Part shown: one piece after another, positions 43,739 to 56,038 of the stretch
How the letters are laid out: each line of letters begins with the position of its first letter
Position numbering within the stretch: the first letter of the stretch is position 1
Assembly: GCF_015832195.1 (NCBI RefSeq)
Contig: NC_052021.1
Location: 1,426,001-1,490,000, forward strand
Direction: 5' to 3'
DNA: 64,000 bases
DNA from: Motacilla alba alba
Lineage: Eukaryota; Chordata; Aves; Passeriformes; Motacillidae
Notes under the pieces: generated by a model
Told to the model about the DNA's origin: nothing
What the model saw: only the letters and a program-made list of their open reading frames with translations
The model's database searches: none
Program-made: the position numbers and the translations under genes

Positions 43739-46435
43739 AGGAATAGGCAGATCCAGTAGGCCAATGAATGGCTCCGAGGTTGGTCTCAGTGGAAAAATTT
43801 GGGGATTTTTGACCATGGGAAGATCTACTCAACAGCTGATCTACTCTGACACCTGACTGGGTGCACCAATCAGAGTGGAAAAGGAGCTCTAGCACAGGAG
43901 CTAGGGAGCTCATTGACAGAGCTTTAAACCAGCTTGGAAGAGGCAAAGGGACATAACCAGGCTCACAAGCACTGAGGGATGGGATGCTGTGCCAAAACTG
44001 GAGGAAATGAGCATTTACAGATCCCTCAACCAGCTTCACAAGGTGTTGGCTACAAAGTACCACACCTAAAAATGTTTCTAAAGTAATGCACACAGCACCA
44101 GGAGCAAGCAAGAGCAGCTCCAGGCTTTGGCCCAGTCCCAGAGCTTGACGTCATTGTATGAGTGAGACCTGGTGAGATGAGTCTTGTGCCTGGAATTCCC
44201 TGTTGGATGGTTACAGGTTCTTCAGGTGGGAGAGGCAGGGCAGAAGAAGCAGAGGAATGTATGGAATAGAAGGGTTAGAATGCATGGAGCTCACAGCTGG
44301 CAAGGGCACAGTTGAGAGGCTCTGGAAAAAATCAAGAGGCAAACAAGTAACCCAGATGTCATTGTGAGAGTCTCCTATAGACCTCCTATGCAGGACAATG
44401 ACACTGACAAAATTTTCTTTGAGCATCTAAGGGACGCTTCCAAATCAACTGCCTGTGTCCTTATGGGGGACTTCTACCTGCCAGAAATCAACTGGTACAA
44501 CTTGGGCCAGAAAATTCCTAAAAAATCCCAGATGACAACTTTATGGAACAGGTCCTAAGGGAGCTGACTTGGAAAGACCCCCTCATTGACCTGCTGCTTG
44601 TCAACAGAGAGGATCTTGTGAATGAAGTGGGGATAGGGGCTGTCTTGGCCACAGTGACCATGAAGTGATTGAATTTAAAATCTCTGTTGACAGGAGGAAA
44701 AGTGGCAGCAGAACTCCAACCCTAGGCATGAGGAGAGCAGACTTCAGGCTGTTCAGTGAGTTAGTAAGCAAGGTCCCCATGGAATATATTTTTGCAGGTG
44801 CTGGGGTCGATCAGTGCTGGTCACTTTTCAAATATCACCTCCAAAGTGCACAGGAGCAGCAGCTCCCAAGTGTTGGAAGCTAGGCTGGTGAGGCAGAAGG
44901 TCAGCTTGGCTGAACAGGAATCATCTCTCGGAAATAAGGCAAAAAAGGAAAGCGTATGCCCAGTGGAAGCAAGGCCAGGAGACATGGGAAGAATACAGAC
45001 ATGTTGCTTGCAACTGTAGGGATAAAATTCAGGAGGCCAAAGCTCAACTAGAGTTGAAGCTGACAGAGCTCTAGGGGACAATAAAGAGGAGTTTTTTCAA
45101 ATACAATAATGGCAAGAGGCAGTGTAGAAATAACACCAGCCCGTTCCAGGATGAGGATGGTCACCTCACAAACAGGGCCACGGACAAGGCAGAGCTGCCT
45201 AACACATTCGTTGCCTCTGTCTTCAACATGGCTGATGGACCAAGGGGGTCACAGTGCCTTGAGTTGGAGAACCATGACTGAGAGAATGATCAATTCCCAG
45301 CTGACCCTGAAACTGTGCAGGATCTGCTGCTCCAGTTGGATCCCTACAAATCCATGGGACCTGATGGGCCCCATCCAAGAATCCACAAAGAACTGATGAT
45401 GTCATCTCAAAGCTTCTCTCTATGATTTACGAGCTGTGTTGGGAATCCCAGGTAACTGGAAGCTGGCAAATGTTGTCCCAGTTTTCAAGAAGGGCAAGAA
45501 AGAGGACCCTGGAAATTAAACCTGTCAGTGTCACTTCAGTGCCTGGCAGTGTTATGGAGAAGATATTCTGGGAGGCATTGAAAACACCTGAAAGAATGCA
45601 GTCATTGGTCACAGCCAGCACAGCTTCATGAGAGAGAAGTCCTGCTTATCAGATCTCGTTTCCTTTTAGGACAAGGTAGCCCACCAAGTCAATCAAGGGA
45701 AGCCTGTCGATGTAATCTTTGTGGATTTCAATAAATCTGAATCTGAAATTTTGATACTGTCTTTTCCAGGATCCTTCTGGACAAAAGGTCCATCCCACAA
45801 ACACATTATGGGATGGGTGAACAACTGGCTGACGGGTCTGGTGCAAAGGGTGACAGTCAATGGCGTAGACATCAGAGTGGTGACCTGTCACTAGTGGGGA
45901 TTCACAGGGCTCCATCCTCGGCCCTGTGTTCTTCAACATCTTCATAAATTACTCGGACACAAGACTGGAAGGGATACTGAGAAAGTTTAGAGATGATAAA
46001 AAGATGGGAGAGGCTGCTGACTCTGTTGAAGGCAGGGAGACCTTGCAGAGAGACTTTGACAGATTAGGGGACTGGGCAATCATCAACCATATGAAGTTCA
46101 ACAGGGGAAAGTGCTGGATTCTGCACCTGGGACAGGGCAGCCATCTTTCCTCTGTGGTGACCAGTGACAGGACCTGGGTGAATAGCCTGAAGCTGTGCCA
46201 GGGGAGGTTTAGGTTGGGTTTTAGAAAAAGGTTCTTATCTCAGAGGGTGGCTAGGCACTGGAACAGGATCCCCAGGGAAATGGTCAGGGCCCCAAGCCTG
46301 ACAGACCTCAAGAAGTGTTTGGACAATGCTACCAGGCACACGACTCTTGGGGACGGTCCTGAGCAGGATCTCAAGAGTTAGACTTGATGATCTTTACGGG
46401 TCCCTTCCAACCCAGCTTACTCTGTGATTCTATGT
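43739..46435 (+). mobile_element. CR1 LINE, 5' truncated and internally deleted, inserted in the LTR
   Basis: About 2.7 kb of CR1 in plus orientation. Recognisable parts in order are a pre-endonuclease segment (GAGCTTTAAACCAGCTTGG), an endonuclease region with YRPP and MGDF (about 44,370-44,480), reverse-transcriptase pieces (VFKKGKKEDPGN near 45,480; FNIFINY near 45,930), and the 3' tail GGTCCCTTCCAACCCAGC ending in GATTCTATG. The reading frame is broken by several shifts and stops. The usual FADD catalytic box reads FRDD near 45,985. Sequence jumps from the reverse-transcriptase core to the 3' end near 46,138-46,150, an internal deletion. The copy cannot move by itself. Confidence 0.92.
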
Positions 46436-46613
46436 GAAATCCTTGCTTTCATTTGCTTGTGTGCACAGCTTTTGTTTCATTTATTAAACTGCCTTTATCT
46501 GAGTCCATAAGTTCCCTCACTTTAACTCTCCTGATTCTCTCCCCCCTCCTGCCGGGGGTTGGGAGTGAGCAGCTGTGTGGGCCTTTGTTACCAGCTAGGG
46601 TTAAACCACAACA
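46436..46613 (+). mobile_element. Avian ERV LTR, 3' part
   Basis: It resumes the LTR with CCTTGCTTTCATTTGCTTGT, an ATTAAA signal at 46,483-46,488, CTGATTCTCTCCCCCCTCC, and the typical end GGTTAAACCACAACA. Together with 43,348-43,738 it makes an LTR of about 570 bp. Confidence 0.88.
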
Positions 46614-47892
46614 ATGTTTTACAAAAAGAGAGGGAAATAATAGAAAAGTATCTGCAATGCATCAGGAAGTTTTACATGAAAGAACTGCCTTTCCCTCTGA
46701 CTTTCCATACTGTTACAACTCATAAAATAACTTTCTGAAGAACTACATTCCACAGATGAACTCCTTTTGTAGCACAGGTGCTCGCTTGATAATGTTTTGA
46801 GAGGTCTGGGAGAAGGTCAAGAAGCCAGCTCTTGCATCATTAGCCATGAAAAGGCTTATGTATCAAACCCCCATCATAAATAATATTTTAGTAATCTTTT
46901 AAAATCAGAGTTGTGAAAAGCATTTTTAATAAAATATCAACAATTGAGCAGCATGATGAACTCTTTAAAATTACAGGCCACTTTTTGTTGCTCGTCCGTA
47001 GGAAAATATCATCTCTGTGTTACACAGATGTGGTAGGTTTTGGCCAAATCAAGGTTTTAAGCAATGAAATTCTATGCAGTAACAGGGTTTCTCTGTGTAC
47101 TGGTTCAAGTGTGTTGAAGTTATTCCACCTATGTTTTTTTCTCAGTTTTATTTAGAGCTTAGTTTCGATTGCCTCTTTTAATTGCTTTCCCTCCAACAGC
47201 TCATTTCTGTGCATTCAATAACAGATGTAGAAGTTCTAGCCCTTTGAGGATCTGTAGTTACGGGTCATCCTGAAGGATTTCTGCACTGTTTCACTGTGTT
47301 TATTAAGGTGAACACTCCATAGAAGTCAGGAGTATTTTGCTATTTAAATAACACTTTTCGTAAGTTTGCCTTTGGAGTTGCAAAACTTTTATGTTGTTAC
47401 CAGCTGATGGGTTTCCCTGTGACCGAAACCTTCGAGCTCTGATGGAAACTTAACGAAAGAGCGATAACCAGCAATTTGAAAAGGCTGAAGTGTAAAGCAG
47501 CTGCCAAGAGTGATCCAATGCCACTCCAGAGGCTCTTGGATGAATCAGCAAAACCCACATATGCATCTATAGGGGCCGTTGCATGAGCGAGGAGAAGGCA
47601 TTCGGTGCCATAGGTGCTGTGGGAGCAGTGGATTCCCTGTCCAATGAGGTGGAATGCTCCGCGGGCACATGGTTTACGCTGCTCAAAATAACTTGGGACC
47701 TGCAAACTGACAAATGCTGCTGCTCCGGTGGTGACAGGTTGTCCAGCTCCTCACAGCCATCCTCACAATAACGAAGGTTAACTTCCCTCACTATATGGAC
47801 TCCTAGCTCTTTCTGTTCCTGAGGACTCGAAGAATCCCCTCACTTCCTTAACTTTAACCTCACACTTCTGGATAACTCTCAGCGCTACTCAC

Positions 47893-48076
47893 TGCCACGT
47901 TGGGCAGCAACATCTGGAGGAATTAAAAAAGGTAATCCCTCAATTTCAGATTGGTCTACATTTTGATTTTGCAGAGTGTAGCAGAAGGGTTTGATAAGCA
48001 TGTATATTTGAATGCTAATTATAGCTGGTAAGGCATATACAGGGAACAAGTACTTTTTAAACCGACTTAGATTATG
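47893..48076 (-). other. Unassigned exon-like open segment
   Basis: It is 184 nt on the minus strand, open in phase 0 throughout. An acceptor with a fair pyrimidine tract (ATACCTCAG) precedes it and a strong donor (GGCA/GTGAGT) follows it. The peptide has a hydrophobic stretch (YLFPVYALPAIISIQIYMLI) followed by a polar acidic part. I do not recognise the family. It may be an exon of an unknown gene, a relic, or a chance frame; about 60 open codons are not rare in AT-rich DNA. Confidence 0.25.
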
Positions 48077-48437
48077 CTGAGGTATGTGCATTGCAGGGAA
48101 AGAGAAACAGTGTTCTGCAGCATTATAAAGGACCTGAATAGCATTGGTGGGGTTCTCAAAATCCCTCGGAGCCAGTCTGACTCCTCTAAAGAGTCAACAA
48201 GATTCTAATGACCTGAAAGGTTCCTTGCCGGGAGTCTTTCCTCTTCCTGCTCATCTCCCCTTCATGGAATAATGGAGGAGTGAACTATACGCATTCTTGT
48301 ATTCAGCCTTAAACCAAGATGCCATCATTTGGAAGGTCTTCTTAAGCAAAATCAAACCGAATTTAATGTGACCCCCATAGTTAAATGCTTTCTATTTATT
48401 TAATTATTTATTCTGTCATGTAAAATGACCCCCGTGG

Positions 48438-48489
48438 CTATATTTAGTGCAGGGAGATCTGCTCTCTGGATTAATGTACACAACAGCTG
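48438..48489. promoter_or_regulatory. MEF2 site and E-box pair, candidate muscle element
   Basis: CTATATTTAG (48,438-48,447) fits the MEF2 consensus YTA(A/T)4TAR exactly. A CAGCTG E-box follows at 48,484-48,489. The pair lies 7.6 kb upstream of the first coding exon of a striated-muscle gene. Such sites also arise by chance, so this is a lead only. Confidence 0.25.
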
Positions 48490-51400
48490 CAGAAACAGTC
48501 CTGCTAGAAGGGCATAGCTCTCACCCTTCAGCTCACTATCTCCTTTGCTCTCTTTCTCTCTCTCAGAAAAGTATTTGACTGTCAGTAGCAAATGTTTGGC
48601 CCAATATATTGCAACATTAAGCAGTAATCAGAAGCCCATGTTAAATTACTAAATAATACATCAACAATTGACAAGAGAACAGAGCAGCTCCTGAGCGTAT
48701 GTTAACAGAACATTATACAAATCATGCTAAAGACACTGATTACTTCATCAGCAGTTTTGTTTTGGTTGTGAGGTTTACATTTGAGAAGATGCTCTAGAGT
48801 TTAAGAGTGAAAACAAAATCAGCAGGTTGTTTTAATGGAACAATTTCATGAACTTCAACTCTGCTCTTCTCCCTCTTCTACACGTCCTGAAGGTTCCTAA
48901 GGTCAGGATATTTCTCTGTTTTTGTCTGTCTTTAATTTTTTTTTTTCCTTTCAGAAACAGCTAACAAAATTAAACAGCAATAGCATGGTAGTTCCTGTAG
49001 CTGAGCAGAATAATATTTACATATCAAAGAATATTTATAGTCAATTCAGGAGATAGGTCTTGTACATGGCAGAGTACCAAGCACAAAGGGGAACTGTGTG
49101 ATCTGTGCTGGTTTTTATTCCTGTTCATTCTTTAGAGGTTTTACAGCAGGTCTTGCTGTGGTACTGAAAGAATCTTTTTTTATCCACAGCTGATAACAAT
49201 TAGTAGTCTAGGCATATTTGCACATAAACACAACATTAAGATAATTGGTCAAAAATGTACACAATACCATAAAGGTGATTGGGCAATGCAACCTCAATTG
49301 TAATCGAAATCATAGGGTGAGGGGAGAAAAAAAATTCAGTTTACTTTTCTGTTTAAAACTTAACTGGATTAGTGTTCGTTTTCATAAACAGGAATGGGCA
49401 AATTATTCCTGTAGAATCTAAACCTCATTTAGACATTGCAGTTTGAAAATACGATTAAAATATGAAGGCTTTTATGTTACAATGTTCTTAGGGAAAACTG
49501 TTGAAAAAACATAAAAAAGAACAGTGGACAGAAGGAAATATAGTGAGGCTGTGAGAAAAGAAAGGCACAACTGAAAAACCTGAGGAGAAAAACACAATTC
49601 AGACTTCTGTGTCTAATTTAACACTTAAGTTCCCTTTTCCACCGGGAACCTGTATTTGTAGGAAAACTGAATCTCATTTTAAAACCAACCAGCCCACGGA
49701 TTTGAAATTTCCAGCCAAAGAGATGTGCAAATGCCACGTGGTTTGCACAGCCCTGCTTTTTCAGTTTGCACTTGCTGGCTCTGCCTGCACACACTGGCAG
49801 GGCTGCAGTCACCAACACTCCCAGTGTGTGAGCCCCTGACACTGGTGCCACTCACACCCAGGGGGACAATAGAGACTTCTGCTCAGCACTTTGAGTTGGG
49901 CAAATTCTCACTACAGTGCCAACGCAGCGCTGTGATCTGTCGGTCTAGGCTGAGCCTGTGCAGTACCTTTGAACACTGAGAACTACGCTGTAGGTTCAGT
50001 CCCAGGCTGAAATCCTCAACCACGAGCACGTGTGGATTTCTGCACTGCTCCCACACACTGCCAGCAGGACCCACAGAAATGGCTCCGTTTAGATCATGTG
50101 GCTCACAATCCATGAAAATGGATTTGCAGTCTAGCAGAGTGGTGTGTGTGTTTGAACCAGGGTAAATGAATATTGCTACCTGCTAGTTATATTTTCATTG
50201 AGGACTTCCGTATGTACATTCAGCACCAAATTGTGGATCTCTGCTGCAACTCTTTTGGCCTTTCATATAAACTTTTTCTCATATGGGCAGTCCTTGAAGG
50301 AAAGAGGACTATATACATTACTTGAATCAATAAAACTTGTCCTACATTGAGAACACTTGAAGTCCTCTCAGAATGTGTCCTGATATCTGAGGCCTGGCTG
50401 CACAGGTCATTGGGAGAGGAGGATGGAGAACCATCCCAGGCAGGCCTCTAAGACAGCCATCACCTGTCTTCCTTCTGAACATTTAATTTAAAAATCAGCT
50501 GAAAATGTACTGGTTTCAATGAGATGTTGTTTCTTCGAGATATTGTTGGCCTTGCAGTTCAAGGAGATTCACTGAGGAGCAAAGAGGAACTTGAGACATG
50601 GGATAAAGGGTCTCAGTTCTCATTTTGAGAACTACTAAGGGGCAACATTAATTATGAAATAAGGAAGATCTTTCGTGATCAGAGTGAAAAATCAAAGGTC
50701 TTTTCATCATATGAGAGTACAAAGGAAATGTTGAAAAAGTTAGCAAACTCTCAATGTGCTTTTCCCTTGAGGCAGAGTGGAGTATTTCCTCCTGCTTAGA
50801 GTGTCTAATACTGTAACAGTGAGGTCATGGGCCAGGGCATGACTCCAAGTGCACACAGGGCAGGGCTCCTGCAGTGTCTGCTGCAGAATAACTTGGAGAG
50901 AGGATTTATCCCATCCCGTTTCTGAGGGATTTTGTTTCCATGAGAAGTTGTTACACTCCTGAGCCTGGGGATTCTCCATTTTCCATAATTAATTGCATTA
51001 CTTGAAACTGGGAGTTTAGTTATCTGATTCATCACAGGGAATGGAAATCAAAGCCACAGAAGTGTCTAAAACAGAAAAGTAAACCACCCTCCTGCACACA
51101 GCTTTCTAAACACCATTTTAAAAATACCTCACACGCACGCACCCAAACACACAACCTTAGTCCTCCACTCCAGCCCAACCCTTCCTGTGTCTGGAGTCTC
51201 AGCCTGTCTTGCAGCAGCCACAGCTTGTCAACAGGCAGCACCAGAAACAGTGACAATGGCAACTGCTAAGTGAGAATTCCTGCAAGCACAGAGAATGTGA
51301 CTGTGATCCTCCAACGTCTGCAAGGCAGAGCACTTGTGTCAGCTCTTACCTTGTTCTTCACAGCTGCCATCATACAGCTGGAACTCCCCCATAAATGTTA

Positions 51401-54400
51401 AGCTCTCTATGGGCAAATGCAATTTATGTGCAATTAAATTAATCATGAAGTAAATATAGCCTCTAATACTTGCTAAATTTTCCCCTTTCCACACTGAGGT
51501 GCTGGGCATGCAGAGTGCTGCTGTGTAAAGGGCACAAAGGCGCCTCTCTACAGAGCAGAAGCAGCCGTTTGTTTGCTTGCTGCTCTGCTGCTGGGGTTTC
51601 ACACAAAAGCACTCCCAACAGAAGCAATGGGAGCTTGAAAAGCTAAGACAGGAACGACCAAAATTTCTCCCTTTAACTTCTAAAAGCCAAAGAAGATATT
51701 CCAATGATTTTTGCATTGAATCTGTTAATTAATAACCTGTTTATTCTGATATAGAGGAGGAGAGTTTGAAAAATGATCTTTAGGGCATCAAGCATTAGAA
51801 GCTGTTCTCACCAAATAAAATGGAGATATATCAGATACATCTGGGATTCCCTTAAGCTTGCTGAGATTTCACTAGTGCTATTTCTGTAGGAAAAACTCAG
51901 ATTCTTTCAGTGGTGACTCAGGAATCAGTCTAAGAAAACTCAAACAAGAAGAAATGAAAGTGTTTGGTGTCACACTATGCAAGACCCCCGTGGTACACAT
52001 TTCCTCCCTTCCATGTAAGGATTTTCAGTTCAAGCCACTGCCAAAACAAACTGTGGAAACTTATTCTACCTTTGTGAATATTTAATCCTAAAGATCCCTT
52101 GGCTAATAAGAGAACATTGCCATAAGCATAGGCTCCTGGAAACTCAAAGCTTGTTCAATTAGTTGCCTAATGGAAACTGAATTAGCAGAGTGAAGAAATT
52201 CATGGAGTCAGTTTTGTTCGTGGCATCCTCTGGTGCCTTTCAAGATAGCAGGAGCTCAAGGTCACTGCAGTTGGTGTCCCAGGAAAGCCAAAGATGCCCT
52301 TGTGCTGTGGTTTGGTGCTGGAGCTAATGAGCCAGTCAAGACTAGAGAACTGCAGGCTGCTGGTGGCAGTCACCCCATTTCCCCCTAAATAAGACCAGTT
52401 TAGAGACATTACTTGTAACCAGCTGCAATTCCTGCCCTTCATACAGGTTCATTATGGCACTTTTCCAGTCAGCAAAATCATTGGTGCTTTCATTGCCGCC
52501 ACAGATTGCTGCCTACTGTGTTTTTGCTAGTTTGTTCTTCTTCCTGCCTGCTCAACACAGTTATCTGCACTTATCTGCTCAGCAGAGACATCTGCAATTA
52601 CAATACAATTAGCACAGTTCTTTGAAAAAAAACCACAACAAACTGGACATCTCTCAAGGCATGGGCAAGGCAGAATTCATAACTGTAATGGGATTGCCCA
52701 GTTGCCTCACAGCAACACTTGCTGAAACTTAACATTTTCTATTAAATTAAGACTATAAAATAATTCCAAATATTTTAAAACTTCAGTAGACAAGCACTGC
52801 CTCAAAGTGCTACATCTGACTAGAACCCAACGACTTCATTACTAAAAATAGAATTAAAAGTCATCTTCTATACAAGCTGAAAATGGAGAAGAGTTAGATA
52901 TAAAATTCTGACCTGGGTGAGCTCTAAAGAAAAGTGATGGCCCTCTAAGTATTAAGAATTTGGCATCATATTAATTCTCATTAATATCTTACTTCCCAAC
53001 TCCAGAAGGAGAACTCTGCTCCCTTCTACCTCTTCTGCTCCAATGGGCAGCAGGAAGGGAGTTGTTACAGGTCCTTGGCTGGGGAACTGTTTGTTTTCCT
53101 TCTTTGCTATCAGACAGTGGCTTCCTCACTGGGGTTTTTCAAGCTAGAATTATGAAATTATTTTGCCTAAACACATCTAAACACACCTTTGAGAGTAGCT
53201 CCTTATGTTGCAGTAATACTCCTCAAGCAAATTAGCAGAAATTATTTCTTTCATGTTTCAATGCTTTTGTTTCATCAAAAGATGAACAGAAGACATGAAA
53301 GAACAAAGTGTCAAATATACCCAGAATGAAGTCTCAAATAACCATACTGAACACACAGTTGCTTTACTACGGTTTCCTGCAGAAAAGCTACACTGTGATT
53401 AACAACCTCTGTTGAAACAGGCATGGCACTGTGAAATAGCACCTATGTCTGTGCAACAGAGGAGAATGAAACCCTGAATACTCTCAGTCAGACAATTTTC
53501 ATGTACTCGTTAGACAAAACCATTGTGGGAGTTCTTCAAGTTCATTTGACTTCAGGTTTTGACCACACTATTCCTTCCCTACTTAGAGCATCCAGTGTCC
53601 TCTAGATCTGCATCATCTTTTCTCAGCTCTGATGACTTTTACAGACACTGTAGATGAAGATGTGCCATTCTGAAATGCTGCAGAAAAGTGGCCAAGAAAT
53701 GCAGCAAGCTAAATTTTGCCCCCTTGTAAAACACACACTTCTCCAGCCACATAAAATACAGCCTTCCACTGTGTCCTGTAAAGCTACAAAGAGCTGGATG
53801 TTCTAACTCCGTCAGAGCCACACGTGGAGAGGTTCTAGGCTGCAGTTCATTCATGGGACAGGTCTGTCTCCAAACTCCCTATGTTAGAATGTATTTAAAC
53901 TCTTGGGAGCTGAAACTGTAGCTTTAGCTGTGACCTTTACAGCACATAGTCTGCGATCAGCACATGAACAAGCACAGAGAGCCCCTGAAACACGTTCAGC
54001 TGCACTAAGGTGGCACAGCTGCCCAAGAAGGGAAAGCTGAGCAAGCAAAAGCAGTTTCCACTGAGCAGGAACTTTAAGCCTCATGGAGAACTCTTTGTAC
54101 TCTTAAGAGGCTAAATTATAACTCTGTCCAGTCATGAAACAGCTCATGATATTATCTCTTAGTGTGGGCTTCCCAAATCAATGTTCTCTATGTGCCACAG
54201 CTCTACTGAAACACTGCACCAGATAATTGAATGCCAAGCGTTCAATTGGCATCACAGAGCCTGCCTCAGCTGCAGGGACTCCACGCCTGCTTAAAAGTCT
54301 GCAATTTGTATGACATTTTATTTCTTGTTCATTGTACAGATACAAACTTAGCAATATTTTGATTGGGTGCCTCTGTAGTCTTAGTGATCTTCTTTGTTTA

Positions 54401-55326
54401 ATATTATGAAAATAAAGCAAAATCAATAAATATAAAATGCCCAATATTTACATAAGGAAGAGGATTTCAGTATTAAGAAATCTGCCTCCAGCAGAGGGAT
54501 TAAGGTCTCAAAATGCACATCAGATTATGATAGCTGTATGTTCATTCATTGAAGAAGAATATAAACAGTTTAAATTGAAACCTTCCTTTTTGTAAATAAG
54601 GAATAAAGGCTGGCACTCACATTCCAGGAAGAAATACTGCAGCAGTATGAGACATTACCACTTCATTTGTTCTTAAGCAGCCCTTTTCCAGGCACAACTG
54701 TCCCACTAGAAAAGCCCAAAGCCCTTCACAGCAGAAAAACCTTTTTAACTTTTCCTTCCCTGATAACTTCCACTGTTACACAAGGCTGTGAATGGAGATG
54801 GCCAATGCTGGGGCATGGGTGTTCTCTTCTCTTGATGTCACGACAGGAACAGAACCTTCTGCAGGGTGACAAACCAGACAGCTTGGGGTAGGAACACCTG
54901 AACCACTGCAGCAAGACTTGCCACACCATAAAAGAATCAGGAGGGAGCTAATGAGCACTGCATAGTCTGAGAGACAGATCCAGTGAACAGTCATGCACTT
55001 GTCTCAGTACCTGTGAGGAAGCAGCTCTCTGAATGGGGTAAAGAGCAGTCATTTGTCTTCATATTTAGGGCGCCAGAAGAAGAGGGTGTTATCAGGATGT
55101 CTGAATCCCTCTGCACTCATCATGGCTCTCATGTAAATAAAAGGGAGAACCCCACACAGTTACACTTGTTCAAGGATCAAAAGGGATGCTTTAGCTTTGC
55201 TTATCAGGCATGAAGGTTAAATATGGGCTTCCTGATGCTCTCATCTCATGTGGTACATTTTTTCAGAAACAGGGTGACCTAAGAACATGATTCTGAAAGC
55301 CCTGTAGTACAAATTATGTTTGCATC

Positions 55327-55392
55327 AAATAATGACACGGTTCTCTACTTACTTTCAATAAATAATGACATAGTTCTCTACTTACTTTAAAT
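55327..55392. repeat. 33-bp tandem duplication (two copies)
   Basis: Two adjacent 33-bp units, both starting AAATAATGACA, differ at three positions. It lies about 650 bp upstream of the MYPN coding exon. Confidence 0.92.
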
Positions 55393-56038
55393 AGCTTATT
55401 AGAAATAATGCTGGATTTAAGAAGCTGTGGAACATTTAGCACCATTATAGCTTCCTATAATGCATGAAAAATTGTCATTATAGACTATTTCAGTTCTTTT
55501 TCCTTCCTCCTCACATCCCTCTTATGATTTTGAGGATTCATTTACTTACTACTTCAGTGCTTTTCAAGCTAAATTTACTTCACTTTAAAGTACTGTTATT
55601 CTCAACAACTTTCAGCCCCTGAAATATCCAGCACTTAATCTAATCTGGTGAGATTGTTTCTTAGCTAAGAAACACACGTCAGCAATGATGAAGATTTGAC
55701 ATTGAAACTCAGTTAACAGCTCTGTAGTTGAAGTTTTGCCTTGAACAGTGTAGAAAATACCACACTCACAGTTACTTTATGTGAGGCTACTGCCACTAGA
55801 AAGTGATGAAATATGAACTTTACCAGGTAAAGGCAGCAGAGTCTGGCAGGATGTGCAGAAGCAGGCCTTTAACACAAGGCCATCCTTATGCTTCAAGTAT
55901 TACAAGTATTTCCAGGTATTCAGCTCACAGATGCAGCTTGAAAATGTTGTGTTCCGCTTTTCAGAAGCCTGTCATTGTGTTCAATCAAAATAATTGCTAT
56001 TGATAAGGCGTGGTCCTGTTTGTCCTTTTTGTTGGCAG

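Larger units (their letters stand above)
46614..56038. other. Intergenic or MYPN 5' intron sequence
   Basis: AT-rich sequence up to the MYPN exon acceptor. It contains the unassigned exon-like segment near 48 kb, a MEF2/E-box pair, and a short tandem duplication at 55.3 kb. No other gene or repeat family was recognised. MYPN 5' UTR exons may be present but cannot be picked out by sequence alone. Confidence 0.6.

Noticed and set aside
43372..44111. Several minus- and plus-strand open frames of 90-148 codons
   Set aside because: They lie within the LTR and the CR1 5' region and have no independent support.
43348..46620. Target-site duplication flanking the split LTR
   Set aside because: The bases before 43,348 and after 46,613 do not form a convincing 4-6 bp match, so none is claimed.
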